NCBI GenBank assembly: GCA_011371465.1
Contig: DRQL01000280.1
Location: 1-39,274, forward strand
Length of the DNA: 39,274 nt
Direction: 5' to 3'
DNA from: Gammaproteobacteria bacterium
GTDB lineage: Bacteria > Pseudomonadota > Gammaproteobacteria > DSM-19610
Of the stretch, positions 21,887 through 30,447 are shown piece after piece (within the stretch, counting starts at the first letter, position 1; each line of letters starts with the position of its first letter). The notes under the pieces were generated by a model. It saw only the letters and a list, made by a program, of their open reading frames with translations. It was not told the origin of the DNA and did no database searches. Position numbers and translations under genes: made by a program.

Positions 21887-22462
21887 ATGGCAACCGACTA
21901 CAGGCGACGCAGCAGGCGCAAGAGAAGACCGTCGGGACCCCCGCCCTGGCTATGGGCCGCGGCCGGACTGGTCGTCGGACTGTTTGTTGCCTTCCTGGTG
22001 TTCCTCAAGGTCAGCCACGACCAGACCTTCAGCGAACAGGCGGCGCTGGAACTTCCGGCCGAGCCGGTAGCACCCGCCCGGCCCAGGACGCACAAGGCCC
22101 CCGCGCCCCCACCCAAACCACGCTTTGATTTCTACAACCTGTTACCGGAAATGGAAGTGATCGTCCCCGAAGAAACCATCCAGGGAACGCCGACCCGGGA
22201 AGGCGTCAAGCGGGTCGAGAAACCCGGCACCTACCTGTTGCAGGCGGGTTCGTTCCGCAGTCGCAAACAGGCCGACCAGCTGCGCGCAAAACTGGCCCTG
22301 CTGGGCATGGAAACCCGCATCCAGACGGTCAGCGTCAACCACAAACAGTCCTGGCACCGGGTGCGGGTCGGTCCCTTCAACAACCTGCGCGACCTCAACC
22401 AGGCGCGCAGCCTGCTGAAGAAGAACGGCATCGATGCCATTCTGATCCGGCTGAAAGGCTGA
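21887..22462 (+). CDS. SPOR-domain membrane protein (FtsN-like)
   Basis: 191 residues. A basic cytoplasmic N-terminus (DYRRRSRRKRRPSGP) leads into one membrane helix (PWLWAAAGLVVGLFVAFLVFLKV), then a Pro/Ala-rich periplasmic linker and a C-terminal SPOR domain: YLLQAGSFRSRKQADQLRAKL, then GMETRIQTV, WHRVRVGPFNN, LNQARSLLKKNGIDAILIRL. SPOR domains bind denuded glycan strands at the septum, so a role in cell division like FtsN is likely. It starts 3 bp after argS and is co-transcribed with it, as in many relatives. hslVU, which often follows, is absent here; an oppositely oriented chemoreceptor gene follows instead. Confidence 0.92.
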   Translation: MATDYRRRSRRKRRPSGPPPWLWAAAGLVVGLFVAFLVFLKVSHDQTFSEQAALELPAEPVAPARPRTHKAPAPPPKPRFDFYNLLPEMEVIVPEETIQGTPTREGVKRVEKPGTYLLQAGSFRSRKQADQLRAKLALLGMETRIQTVSVNHKQSWHRVRVGPFNNLRDLNQARSLLKKNGIDAILIRLKG

Positions 22463-22474
22463 ACCGCACGCGCC

Positions 22475-24055
22475 TCAGTTGCGGCGCTGGAACTGTGCGA
22501 CCAGTTGTTGCTGACGCCGTGCCTCGTGGATCAGTTGCTGGCTGATTTCACCGTTTTTAAACGCAGCGTCGGAAGTACCCTGACCGAGTTCGTTGATGGT
22601 AGCCACATTGCCGTTGATTTCCTCGGCGACCGCACTCTGTTCCTCGGCAGCCGTCGCGATCTGGGTGTTCATGTCACTGATCTTGCGGATTGCCGTGGTG
22701 ATATCTTCCAGCGCCTTGCCCGCCCGGGTAGCGCATTGCACACTGGTTTCGGTTTTTTCAGTACCCTGCTCCATGGCGGATACCGCCTCGTTCGCACCTT
22801 CCTGCAGGCGTTCGACCATGTCCTGGATTTCCTGTGTCGATTGCTGTGTGCGCTGGGCCAGGGTACGCACCTCGTCGGCGACCACGGCAAAACCGCGTCC
22901 CTGTTCGCCGGCGCGTGCCGCTTCGATCGCAGCATTCAGAGCCAGCAGGTTGGTCTGTTCAGCGATGCCGCGGATCACGTCCACGACGGTACCGATGCTG
23001 GCGGCATCGCTGTTGAGCTGATTGATCACACCGGCAGCCTGAGCGACACCCTCGGCAACGTCGCGGATCGACCGCACCGTTTCATTGACCACCGCACGAC
23101 CTTCATCGGCGGATTGCTGTGCCTCGACCGTGCCGTCTGCGGCGTAGGTTGCATTGCGCGCCACTTCCTGAACCGTGGCAGACATCTCGTGCATCGCTGT
23201 TGCCACCTGGTCGGTCTGCGACTGCTGTTCGTGCAGGCGTACATTGGTTTCCTCGATGGTGCCGGCCAGGGACTCTGCCGAGCTCTTGAGTGTCAGGCTG
23301 GAATCACCGACCCGGCCTACCACCGCGCGCAATTCCGCTGCCTGCATTTTCATGGCCAGTTCGATACTGCCTACTTCGTCCCTGTTGTCGGTATAAATCA
23401 GCTGCATCAGCGGATTGTCGATGATTTTCCGTGCCTTTGCGGCCGCTGCCCGGATCCGTCCTGAAATCAGCCAGGTCGTGAACACAGCCGCGCCCACACT
23501 CACGGCCGAAATACTCCAGGTGGCCACCGCACCGAACGCATCGCTGGCAGCCAGTGCCCCGAGCGGAGGAAGCACAGCGAACGCAAAACCGGCTGCCAGC
23601 CGGCTGCGAATACCGATTTCCGGCAGGCGCAACGCGAGCGGCATTTTTCCCTGCTTCAACTGCCGGTAGATACGCTCGGCGCGACGCACGATACTGCGCT
23701 CCGGTCGGGTACGGACAGACTGGTACTCATCGACCCGGCCGTTCTCCCGGATAGGCGTAACGTATGCATCGACCCAGTAATAGCTGCCGTCCTTGCAGCG
23801 GTTCTTGACGATCCCCATCCACGAGTGTTCGTTCTTCAGGCTGGTCCACAGGTCGGCGAAGGCTGCCGGCGGCATATCGGGGTGGCGGACGATGTTGTGA
23901 TTACGCCCTACCAGTTCCTCTTCGCCATAACCGCTTACCTTGATGAAATCCTCGTTACAGTACGTGATGGCGCCTTTCAGGTTGGTTGTCGACAGCAGGT
24001 TGGCATCTTCCGGGTAGTTGACTTCGTGATCCGTTACCGGTGTGTTGATCTTCAT
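22475..24055 (-). CDS. Aer-like PAS-domain methyl-accepting chemotaxis protein
   Basis: 526 residues. An N-terminal PAS domain (residues 15-120) has the Aer-type motifs VSGYGEEELVGRNHNIVRHPDMPPAAFADLW and CKDGSYYWVDAYVTPI, so it probably binds FAD and senses redox or oxygen indirectly. A hydrophobic hairpin (FAVLPPLGALAAS, then WSISAVSVGAAVFTTWLISG) with almost no periplasmic loop anchors it, followed by HAMP (ISGRIRAAAAKARKIIDNPL) and the signalling domain whose tip is AIEAARAGEQGRGFAVVADEVRTLAQRT. No NWETF-type pentapeptide tether is present at the C-terminus (QFQRRN). It signals to CheW/CheA for energy taxis. A sigma28-type promoter lies upstream. Confidence 0.94.
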   Translation of the reverse strand: MKINTPVTDHEVNYPEDANLLSTTNLKGAITYCNEDFIKVSGYGEEELVGRNHNIVRHPDMPPAAFADLWTSLKNEHSWMGIVKNRCKDGSYYWVDAYVTPIRENGRVDEYQSVRTRPERSIVRRAERIYRQLKQGKMPLALRLPEIGIRSRLAAGFAFAVLPPLGALAASDAFGAVATWSISAVSVGAAVFTTWLISGRIRAAAAKARKIIDNPLMQLIYTDNRDEVGSIELAMKMQAAELRAVVGRVGDSSLTLKSSAESLAGTIEETNVRLHEQQSQTDQVATAMHEMSATVQEVARNATYAADGTVEAQQSADEGRAVVNETVRSIRDVAEGVAQAAGVINQLNSDAASIGTVVDVIRGIAEQTNLLALNAAIEAARAGEQGRGFAVVADEVRTLAQRTQQSTQEIQDMVERLQEGANEAVSAMEQGTEKTETSVQCATRAGKALEDITTAIRKISDMNTQIATAAEEQSAVAEEINGNVATINELGQGTSDAAFKNGEISQQLIHEARRQQQLVAQFQRRN

Positions 24056-24192
24056 TGTTGCAAGCTCCAGTGCTGTTTTCCTTAAACGTGTCTTCCCTGC
24101 TTCACCGCTACCTGACGGTCTGGAGGTGGTGCGTGCATCCCGTACAGGCCGCCCGACTCTTTCCGCGGGTGGTGCAGCGGGTCGTGGGCACT

Positions 24193-24219
24193 ATATCGGT
24201 CACATGCCTCAACTCTTTA
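24193..24219 (-). promoter_or_regulatory. Sigma28 (FliA)-type promoter of the Aer-like gene
   Basis: On the minus strand: -35 TAAAGAGT, 11-base spacer, -10 ACCGATAT. The FliA consensus is TAAAGTTT-N11-GCCGATAA; six of eight bases match in each box and the spacing is exact. It lies about 140 bp before the chemoreceptor ATG, a class of gene normally in the FliA regulon. The rest of the 289-bp gap to speA holds no gene. Confidence 0.7.
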
Positions 24220-24262
24220 AAACAACACAAAAAATCCTGAAATAAAGGAACAACGGCGGGTG

Positions 24263-24279
24263 GCTGGAGGCGCTCCAGC
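24263..24279. other. Short perfect hairpin between the Aer-like gene and speA
   Basis: GCTGGAG (24263-24269), loop GCG, CTCCAGC (24273-24279). It lies downstream of speA and upstream of the chemoreceptor promoter, so it could end or stabilise the speA transcript, but no T-run follows on the minus strand. Confidence 0.35.
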
Positions 24280-24344
24280 TGATGCGGGAATCGCGCGCAC
24301 GGCGTAGCGCATTGTCCAGCGGGCTGTTTTCGAACCGAAAGCGC

Positions 24345-26249
24345 TCAGCCGGGGAGTTCCCAGTCTTTATGATAGGTATACCCGGTCAGTCCGGATTCCA
24401 GCTCCGCCAGCACCCGTCGTGCCTCGTCACCGGCCAGGCCGGCATCCTCAACACGCTGCCGGTAGGCAGCGCGCAGCCGGTCCGGTTCAAAATGGACGTA
24501 CGCCAGCAACTCATCCACCCGGTCACCGGGCTGGGCCAGGTCCAGGTCCAGGGTAAAAGAGGCATCGCCATGAATCTCCAGGTTCACGGCATCGGTATCC
24601 CCAAACAGGTTGTGCATATCGCCGAGGATCTCCTGGTAGGCACCCAGCAGGAAGAAACCCAGCAGGTAGGGTTCACCGGGCCGTACGGTGTGCAGCGACA
24701 AACTTTCGCGTATACCCTCACCCTCGACGTAATAGTCGATGCGGCCATCCGAATCGCAGGTCAGGTCTTCCAGCACGACGCGCCGGTCGGGCCGTTCATC
24801 CAGGCGCTGCAGGGGTACAACGGGGAATACCTGCTCAATGGCCCAGACATCCGGCATGGACTGGAACACCGACAGGTTGCAGAACACCTTGTCGGTCAGG
24901 GTGCGCTCCAGCTCTGCGCTCAACCGGTGCCGCTCCCTGCGGCCCGCTGCGAGCCGGTCTGCCAGGCGCCTGAGAATCGCGAAGTAATACTGCTCGGCAA
25001 GGGCGCGCTGGGCGAGATTGACGTAGCCCTGGCAATAGGCCTGCTGAACCGTTTCCAGCGCCCGCGCAGCCCGGGCAAGCACTTCCTCTTCGCTGCCGTG
25101 CGCCAGCTGCTGAAAAACCTGCTCCAGACTACGCACACTGTCCGGCACCACTTCCGGCATGGGTGGTGGTTCCTCCTCTCCCGTCACCTGCTCGGTGTCG
25201 ATCACATTGGTCATCAGGATCGCGTGGTGAGCCGTCAGGGCACGGCCGGATTCGGTGACCAGGTCCGGGTGTGGCAGGTCGTTCTCGTCACACAGCTCGT
25301 GCAGTACGCTGACTACCAGGTCGGCATAGGCTTCCAGGCTGTAATCCATGGAACAGAAACTGCGCGAGGCCGTACCCTCGTAGTCCACACCCAGCCCGCC
25401 ACCGACGTCCACCGTGCGAACCGGTACCCCCAGCGCATGCAGCTCGGCGTAGAAACGGGCCGCCTCCTGCAGGCCGTGGCGGATATCGCTCAGGCTGGCC
25501 AGCTGTGAACCGAGGTGAGAATGCAGCAACTGCAGGCAGTCCAGCATACCTTCCTCGCGCAGGCGTTCTACCAACAGCAACACCTGTGCAGCGTGCAGTC
25601 CGAACTTGGATTTCGCACCGCCGCTGTTCTGCCAGTTGCCCGTACCGATCGAGGCCAGCCGTACCCGCACACCCAGCAACGGCCGGACCTGCAGTGCCCG
25701 CGCCTGCCGGATGACCTGTTCCAGCTCCGACAGCTTTTCGATCACCAGGTAGACCGACAGGCCCAGCTTGCGTCCGATCAGGCCGAGACGAATATACTCC
25801 CGGTCCTTGTAGCCGTTGCAGATCACCAGGCCGCCGGGGCTTGCCAGGCCCAGCACCGCCATCAGTTCGGACTTGCTGCCGGCCTCCAGACCGACCCGTT
25901 CCGCACCGTGTTCCAGGAGGGTGTTGACCACGCTGAACTGCTGGTTGACCTTGACCGGGTAGGCGGCCCGGTACTTCCCGCGGTAGGCATGCTTTGCACA
26001 GCAGCGGTCAAACGCATCGACCAGCCGGTCCAGGCGCTGCCTGAGAATATTGTTGCAACGTACCAGCACCGGCCAGCGCAAACCGGCGCGTTGCAGTTGT
26101 GCGGCAACCTCGAGCAGGTCGACCTCCACGGTTTCATCTGCGGCCGCCAGCCGGACCGTCAGGTGCCCGTACCGGTTGATGTCAAAATAACCATCACCCC
26201 AGCCGCGCAGGTGGTAACGCTCGCGGGACGCATCGATTGACCAGTTCAT
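24345..26249 (-). CDS. speA: Biosynthetic arginine decarboxylase
   Basis: 634 residues, full length. PLP enzyme that decarboxylates arginine to agmatine, the first step of putrescine synthesis by the agmatine route. The N-terminal TIM barrel carries the PLP lysine in YPVKVNQQFSVV (about residue 96); then the EAGSKSELMAVL and ICNGYKDREYIRLGL motifs, the phosphate-binding VDVGGGLGVDYEGT, and the C-terminal beta-domain. It is divergent from speE across a 93-bp gap, so the two polyamine genes may share control. No agmatinase or agmatine deiminase gene is in the window. The start ATG 26249 gives MNWSIDASRERYHLRGWGDG, the normal N-terminus. Confidence 0.97.
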   Translation of the reverse strand: MNWSIDASRERYHLRGWGDGYFDINRYGHLTVRLAAADETVEVDLLEVAAQLQRAGLRWPVLVRCNNILRQRLDRLVDAFDRCCAKHAYRGKYRAAYPVKVNQQFSVVNTLLEHGAERVGLEAGSKSELMAVLGLASPGGLVICNGYKDREYIRLGLIGRKLGLSVYLVIEKLSELEQVIRQARALQVRPLLGVRVRLASIGTGNWQNSGGAKSKFGLHAAQVLLLVERLREEGMLDCLQLLHSHLGSQLASLSDIRHGLQEAARFYAELHALGVPVRTVDVGGGLGVDYEGTASRSFCSMDYSLEAYADLVVSVLHELCDENDLPHPDLVTESGRALTAHHAILMTNVIDTEQVTGEEEPPPMPEVVPDSVRSLEQVFQQLAHGSEEEVLARAARALETVQQAYCQGYVNLAQRALAEQYYFAILRRLADRLAAGRRERHRLSAELERTLTDKVFCNLSVFQSMPDVWAIEQVFPVVPLQRLDERPDRRVVLEDLTCDSDGRIDYYVEGEGIRESLSLHTVRPGEPYLLGFFLLGAYQEILGDMHNLFGDTDAVNLEIHGDASFTLDLDLAQPGDRVDELLAYVHFEPDRLRAAYRQRVEDAGLAGDEARRVLAELESGLTGYTYHKDWELPG

Positions 26250-26342
26250 GCTGTAGCCTGGCGTTGCCAGTGACCCCGCCTGTAGAGTGTAAGGACGCGG
26301 GGTAGTATATTGGAAAACCCGTTAACGGCCCCAATTAATCGT

Positions 26343-27191
26343 ATGAAACCTGTCAACTCCGAATGGTTCACCGAGTACTGCGAGGAAGGCGGCTCTGCTT
26401 TCAGCCTGCAGCTGAAAGAAAAACTGCACGATGAAACCACGCCGTACCAGCGCATCGAAATCTATGCCACCACGCACTTCGGCAACCTGATGGTGATCGA
26501 TGGTTTTGTGATGCTCACTGCCCGGGACAATTTTCTCTACCACGAAATGATGTCCCACCCGGCCCTGTTCACCCACCCGCAGCCACGCCGGGTGACCATC
26601 ATCGGTGGCGGTGACTGCGGCACGCTACGCGAAGTACTCAAACACCCCGGCATCGGGCACGTGGTGCAGGTGGAAATCGACGAACGGGTAACCCGGCTGT
26701 CCGAACAGTATTTTCCCGAACTGTGCGAATCCAACCGGGATGCGCGTGTCCGCTTCGATTTCGGCGACGGTATCCGGCGCATGAAAGAAGCCGGCGCGGG
26801 CAGCGTCGATGTCATTATCGTGGACAGCACCGACCCCATCGGCCCGGCAAAAGGGCTGTTCACGGAAGATTTTTACCGCGACTGTTACCACGCGCTCGGT
26901 AGTGACGGTGTGCTGGTTCAGCAGAGTGAATCCCCCCTGCTGCATTACGACAGTATTATCCGGCCCATGCACCGGGCCATGCGCGCGGCCGGTTTCAGTG
27001 ACAGTATCAGCCTGCAGTTTCCCCAGCCCTGCTACCCGTCCGGCTGGTGGACCGCCACGCTGGCGGGCAAAAAAAGCGTCCGGGAGTTTCGCAGCGGGGA
27101 CGCCGGCAAGAAACCGTTTCCGACCCGCTACTATAATGCCGCCATCCACCAGGGCGCACTGGCACAGCCGGAGTTTTTCCTGACCGGCTGA
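26343..27191 (+). CDS. speE: Spermidine synthase (polyamine aminopropyltransferase)
   Basis: 282 residues from ATG 26343; an in-frame TTG at 26310 would add eleven that are not family-like. It transfers an aminopropyl group from decarboxylated S-adenosylmethionine to putrescine. Landmarks: QRIEIYATTHFGNLMVIDGFVMLTARDNFLYHEMM, the Rossmann motif VTIIGGGDCGTLREVLKH, then VEIDERVTRLSEQYFPEL, DFGDGIRRMKEA, and DVIIVDSTDPIGPAKGLF, whose aspartates bind the substrates. No speD gene for decarboxylated SAM lies in the window. It is divergent from speA and ends 12 bp before the convergent DUF4124 gene. Confidence 0.97.
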   Translation: MKPVNSEWFTEYCEEGGSAFSLQLKEKLHDETTPYQRIEIYATTHFGNLMVIDGFVMLTARDNFLYHEMMSHPALFTHPQPRRVTIIGGGDCGTLREVLKHPGIGHVVQVEIDERVTRLSEQYFPELCESNRDARVRFDFGDGIRRMKEAGAGSVDVIIVDSTDPIGPAKGLFTEDFYRDCYHALGSDGVLVQQSESPLLHYDSIIRPMHRAMRAAGFSDSISLQFPQPCYPSGWWTATLAGKKSVREFRSGDAGKKPFPTRYYNAAIHQGALAQPEFFLTG

Positions 27192-27210
27192 AACCGGCTG
27201 ATTTCAGCCG
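27185..27210. terminator. Hairpin spanning two convergent stop codons
   Basis: CGGCTGAAA (27185-27193) pairs perfectly with TTTCAGCCG (27202-27210) around an 8-base loop. It contains the speE stop (27189-27191) and the stop of the convergent DUF4124 gene (27204-27206). There is no T-run on either side, so it may block RNA decay or readthrough rather than act as a strong terminator. Confidence 0.4.
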
Positions 27211-27656
27211 CACCAGCGGGTCACCCGATCCTGCGCACGCTGCATCAGTTCGGCGCGCTGCTGGTCCGACAGGTAGACCCGTTGACCGTCCTGGTCCAGG
27301 TTATAGATACGGCGGTAACTGTTGTAGCGGCGTATGTCATCGCGTGCCCGGTTACATTTCCTGATGCGTTTTTCCTCGGCTGCCTGCTCGGCTGCCCGCT
27401 GCTCGCGCTTCTGCCGGCGCTCGAGCTGGTAGGCGTTCAGCAGTTTGCGGGTTTTCTCCATGCGATCCTGAGACCTGTCCCGGGCGGCGCCTGGATTCGA
27501 GTAGGACTTCAGGACCTGTGATTTCGCCCCACGCTGCTGGTCCGTGTAATGGACCTGGCCGTTGTCGTCCACCCAGCGGTAGGTATCGGCCAGCGGGCTG
27601 CCGCCGGCGCACAGCAGGAAAACAGCGAACAGTTTGTGGCAATACCCGGTCTGCAT
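27204..27656 (-). CDS. DUF4124-domain exported protein
   Basis: 150 residues. Signal peptide at about 1-23 (CHKLFAVFLLCAGGSPLA), followed at once by a DUF4124 motif, DTYRWVDDNGQVHYTDQQ, in which the W-x-D-x-x-G pattern is diagnostic. The rest is a charged, Arg/Gln-rich helix (MEKTRKLLNAYQLERRQKREQRAAEQAAEEKRIRKCNRA) and a tail with YNLDQDGQRVYLSDQQRAELMQRAQ, which partly echoes the first motif. It is probably periplasmic; function unknown. It starts 7 bp after the fetB-like gene and is likely its operon partner. Confidence 0.85.
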   Translation of the reverse strand: MQTGYCHKLFAVFLLCAGGSPLADTYRWVDDNGQVHYTDQQRGAKSQVLKSYSNPGAARDRSQDRMEKTRKLLNAYQLERRQKREQRAAEQAAEEKRIRKCNRARDDIRRYNSYRRIYNLDQDGQRVYLSDQQRAELMQRAQDRVTRWCG

Positions 27657-27663
27657 GCCACAG

Positions 27664-28452
27664 TTATCGCTGCAGGCGGTCCAACCTTAAGCGCTGCCGC
27701 GCATCGAACAGCCGGCGCACCCCCAGGTGCACGGCGGCCATGGTCCCGAAACCGGCGCCGCCCGCAATCAGAAACATGATCAGAATCTGGTACTTGACGG
27801 CCTCCACCGGCTCTGCACCGGCCAGGATCTGGCCGGTCATCATGCCTGGCAGACTGACGATCCCGGCGGCCGCCATGGCGTTGATAATAGGAATGAGGCC
27901 GCTGCGGAACACCTGTTGGCGAATATCGGTCATGGCTTCCTGCGCGCTGTGGCCCAGCATCAGGCGCGCCTCGATCACCGCGCGCTGTTCCCAGGCCGAC
28001 TGGGTCAGGCGGTCCAGCGCCAGCGCAATACCGTTCATGGTATTGCCCAGTAACATGCCAAGCAGGGGAATGGCATATTGCGGCTGGTACCAGGGCTCGT
28101 TACCGACCACCACCAGCAAGGCAAACAGCGCCACGGTAAAGGACGACACGAACATCGAAACCACACCGATGCTGTACCCCCAGCGCCCGGCAAACCGCCG
28201 GTGCTGGCGAGCCATCACTTCCCGACCGGCGATCAGCAACATCAGCAACGATATCAGCGTCACCCACAGCAGGTTGCTGTTGGCAAACAGCGCTTTCAGC
28301 ACCAGCCCGACCAGCGTGAGCTGGATGGCGGTACGCAGGGCGGCCACCAGCAGCTGCCGGGCAATGCCCGGGTAGATACGCATCGAGCTGAGCGCCAGCG
28401 CCAGCACCAGCAGCGCGGCCAGCGCCAGATCGGTGTGGCTCAACTGGATCAT
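27664..28452 (-). CDS. fetB: FetB/YbbM-like ABC transporter permease
   Basis: 262 residues with about seven membrane helices (LALAALLVLALALSSMRIY, QLTLVGLVLKALF, LLWVTLISLLMLLIAGREV, SVFVSSFTVALFALLVVVG and others). The conserved UPF0014 core is here: YAIPLLGMLLGNTMNGIALALDRL, RAVIEARLMLGHSAQEA, and RSGLIPIINAMAAAGIVSLPGMMTGQILAGAEPVEAVKYQILIMFLI. In E. coli FetAB is linked to iron efflux and oxidative-stress resistance; the substrate here is unproven. The start overlaps the stop of the ATPase gene by 4 bp, so the pair is translationally coupled. Confidence 0.9.
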   Translation of the reverse strand: MIQLSHTDLALAALLVLALALSSMRIYPGIARQLLVAALRTAIQLTLVGLVLKALFANSNLLWVTLISLLMLLIAGREVMARQHRRFAGRWGYSIGVVSMFVSSFTVALFALLVVVGNEPWYQPQYAIPLLGMLLGNTMNGIALALDRLTQSAWEQRAVIEARLMLGHSAQEAMTDIRQQVFRSGLIPIINAMAAAGIVSLPGMMTGQILAGAEPVEAVKYQILIMFLIAGGAGFGTMAAVHLGVRRLFDARQRLRLDRLQR

Positions 28453-29048
28453 GCCGCAGCCTCCAGCAAACCATGGCTGTCCAGCACCAGCACGCGGTCC
28501 GCAATGCGCGCTGTCTGCGCCTGGTCATGGGTTACCCACAGGCAGGCCGCCCGGTGCGCCTGCAGCCAGGCGCGCACGATGCTTTCGACCTTCCCGGTAT
28601 TGACCGGGTCCAGGTTGGCCGTCGGCTCGTCCAGCAGCAGCACTTCCGGTTCATTGGCCAGCAACCTTGCCAGTGCGAGACGCTGACGTTCACCACTGGA
28701 CAAGCGCTCCACCCGCCAGCCGGCCACCTCTTCTCCAAACCCGAGCTGACTGAACATCGCCGGCTGCGCATCGGGGAAATGATCGCCCACCAGCGGCGCC
28801 CACCAGCGGCTTTCGGCGGGCAGGTACGCCACCCGCCTGCGCCACTCTGCCGGCGGGACCTGCTCGCGACTGACCGCCCCCAGACACACGCGGCCGGCAC
28901 TGACATCCAGGTCTGCCAGCGCGCGCAACAACAGCGTCTTGCCGGAACCGCTGGGACCGGACAGGCAGACCAGTTCACCGGGATCCAGGCTGAAAGAAAT
29001 GTCGCTCAAACCGGAACGCGACAGGTGACTGACTTCGAACAGGGACAT
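28449..29048 (-). CDS. fetA: FetA/YbbL-like ABC transporter ATP-binding protein
   Basis: 199 residues. Walker A GPSGSGKTLLLRAL at about residues 31-44, signature LSSGERQRLALARLLANEPEVLLLDEPTANLD including Walker B, and switch histidine in CLWVTHDQAQTARIADR. The small size and the partner permease identify the FetA/YbbL type. It begins 24 bp after the amtB terminator hairpin; no clear ribosome site precedes the ATG (TATAGGTCT is weak). Its transcription must come from a promoter very close to the start or from readthrough of amtB. Confidence 0.92.
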   Translation of the reverse strand: MSLFEVSHLSRSGLSDISFSLDPGELVCLSGPSGSGKTLLLRALADLDVSAGRVCLGAVSREQVPPAEWRRRVAYLPAESRWWAPLVGDHFPDAQPAMFSQLGFGEEVAGWRVERLSSGERQRLALARLLANEPEVLLLDEPTANLDPVNTGKVESIVRAWLQAHRAACLWVTHDQAQTARIADRVLVLDSHGLLEAAA

Positions 29049-29071
29049 AGACCTATAATAGTATGACAGAC

Positions 29072-29097
29072 AAAAAAACGGGCGCCGAAGCGCCCGT
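29072..29097 (-). terminator. Rho-independent terminator after amtB
   Basis: On the minus strand: ACGGGCGC, loop TTCG, GCGCCCGT, then TTTTTT. The UUCG tetraloop and T-run are textbook. It lies 33 bp past the amtB stop and ends the porin-glnK-amtB transcript. Confidence 0.9.
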
Positions 29098-29130
29098 CGT
29101 AACGACTACCTGGCTGGTAAAAGCCGGGTA

Positions 29131-30405
29131 TCAGAGGCCGGAACCGCGAGATCCTGTAAACTCGGGGTACGCCTCCATACCACATTCAGAGAGGTCGACA
29201 CCTTCAAACTCTTCTTCCTCACTGACGCGGATTCCCATGACCATCTTGATCACCATCCAGACAATCAGGCTGGCCACGAAGGTCCACACAAAGATGGTAG
29301 CCAGACCGGTCAGCTGAGCTGTCATGGTAGCCTCTTCGTTGGTCAATGCAACCGCAATGAGACCCCACATGCCAACCACACCATGCACGGAGATGGCACC
29401 GACCGGGTCGTCGATCCTCATCTTGTCCAGGGTCAGGATCGACAGCACCACCAGCACGCCACCCACGGCACCGACCGCAGTCGCCACCAGCGGTGTGGGC
29501 GCCAGCGGCTCGGCCGTGATCGCAACCAGGCCGGCCAGTGCGCCGTTGAGCGCCATGGTCAGGTCGGTCTTGCCGAACATGGCGCGTGCCGTCAGCATGG
29601 CCGCGACCACGCCACCGGCAGCCGCCATATTGGTGTTTACGAACACCATGGCAACCGCGTTGGCTTCATCCACATTGGTCAGGACCAGCTCGGAACCACC
29701 GTTGAACCCGAACCACCCCAGCCACAGGATGAAGGTACCCAGCGTGGCCAGTGGCATGTTGGCGCCCGGTATGGGATGAATCTCGCCATTGGGACCGTAT
29801 TTGCCTTTGCGTGCGCCCAGCAACAGGACACCGGCCAGCGCAGCCGTCGCGCCACACAGGTGAACGATGCCGGAACCGGCAAAATCGTTGAATCCCAGTT
29901 CGTCCAGGAACCCGCCGCCCCACTTCCAGTAACCCTGCATGGGATAGATGAAGCCGGTCATGGCGACTGCAAAGACCAGGAAAGCCCACAGTTTCATACG
30001 CTCCGCAACGGCACCCGATACGATGGACATGGCGGTTGCCACGAACACGACCTGGAAGAAGAAGTCCGACATGCTGGAGTAGTAACTGCCGTCGTACCAC
30101 TCCTCCGGGTTCTGCGCCAGCACTTCTGCGGCGACGTTGTCAGCGCCCAGCAGGAAACTGACACCCGGCCAGTAGGCGTTGACCGCCTCGCCCGGGTACA
30201 TGATGTTGTAACCCACCAGCATGTACATGATGCTGGCAATCGCATACAGGGCAATGTTCTTGGTCAGAATCTCCGCCGTGTTCTTGGAACGGACCAGCCC
30301 GGCTTCGAGCATGGAAAAACCGGCCGCCATCCACATGACGAGCGCGCCGGATACGAGGAAATAAAACGTATCCAGCGCATATTTAGTTTCTAGAATTGCT
30401 TCCAC
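29131..30405 (-). CDS. amtB: Ammonium transporter
   Basis: 424 residues, about eleven membrane helices, inner membrane channel for ammonium. Landmarks: the first helix YFLVSGALVMWMAAGFSMLEAGLVRSKN, the pore-lining GSGIVHLCGATAALAG and GAISVHGVVGMWG, each with one of the twin pore histidines, and ANMPLATLGTFILWLGWFGFNGGS, a hallmark of the family. The N-terminus has no obvious cleaved signal. glnK lies 42 bp upstream on the same strand; GlnK blocks the pore when nitrogen is sufficient, so this is the classic pair. A strong terminator follows. Confidence 0.97.
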   Translation of the reverse strand: MEAILETKYALDTFYFLVSGALVMWMAAGFSMLEAGLVRSKNTAEILTKNIALYAIASIMYMLVGYNIMYPGEAVNAYWPGVSFLLGADNVAAEVLAQNPEEWYDGSYYSSMSDFFFQVVFVATAMSIVSGAVAERMKLWAFLVFAVAMTGFIYPMQGYWKWGGGFLDELGFNDFAGSGIVHLCGATAALAGVLLLGARKGKYGPNGEIHPIPGANMPLATLGTFILWLGWFGFNGGSELVLTNVDEANAVAMVFVNTNMAAAGGVVAAMLTARAMFGKTDLTMALNGALAGLVAITAEPLAPTPLVATAVGAVGGVLVVLSILTLDKMRIDDPVGAISVHGVVGMWGLIAVALTNEEATMTAQLTGLATIFVWTFVASLIVWMVIKMVMGIRVSEEEEFEGVDLSECGMEAYPEFTGSRGSGL

Positions 30406-30447
30406 TTTTCGATCCTCCGCAACGTTATCAGCTGCTTGTTGGATTGA

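Noticed and set aside
26310..26342. TTG start for speE
   Set aside because: It would add eleven residues not seen in the family; ATG 26343 gives the normal N-terminus.
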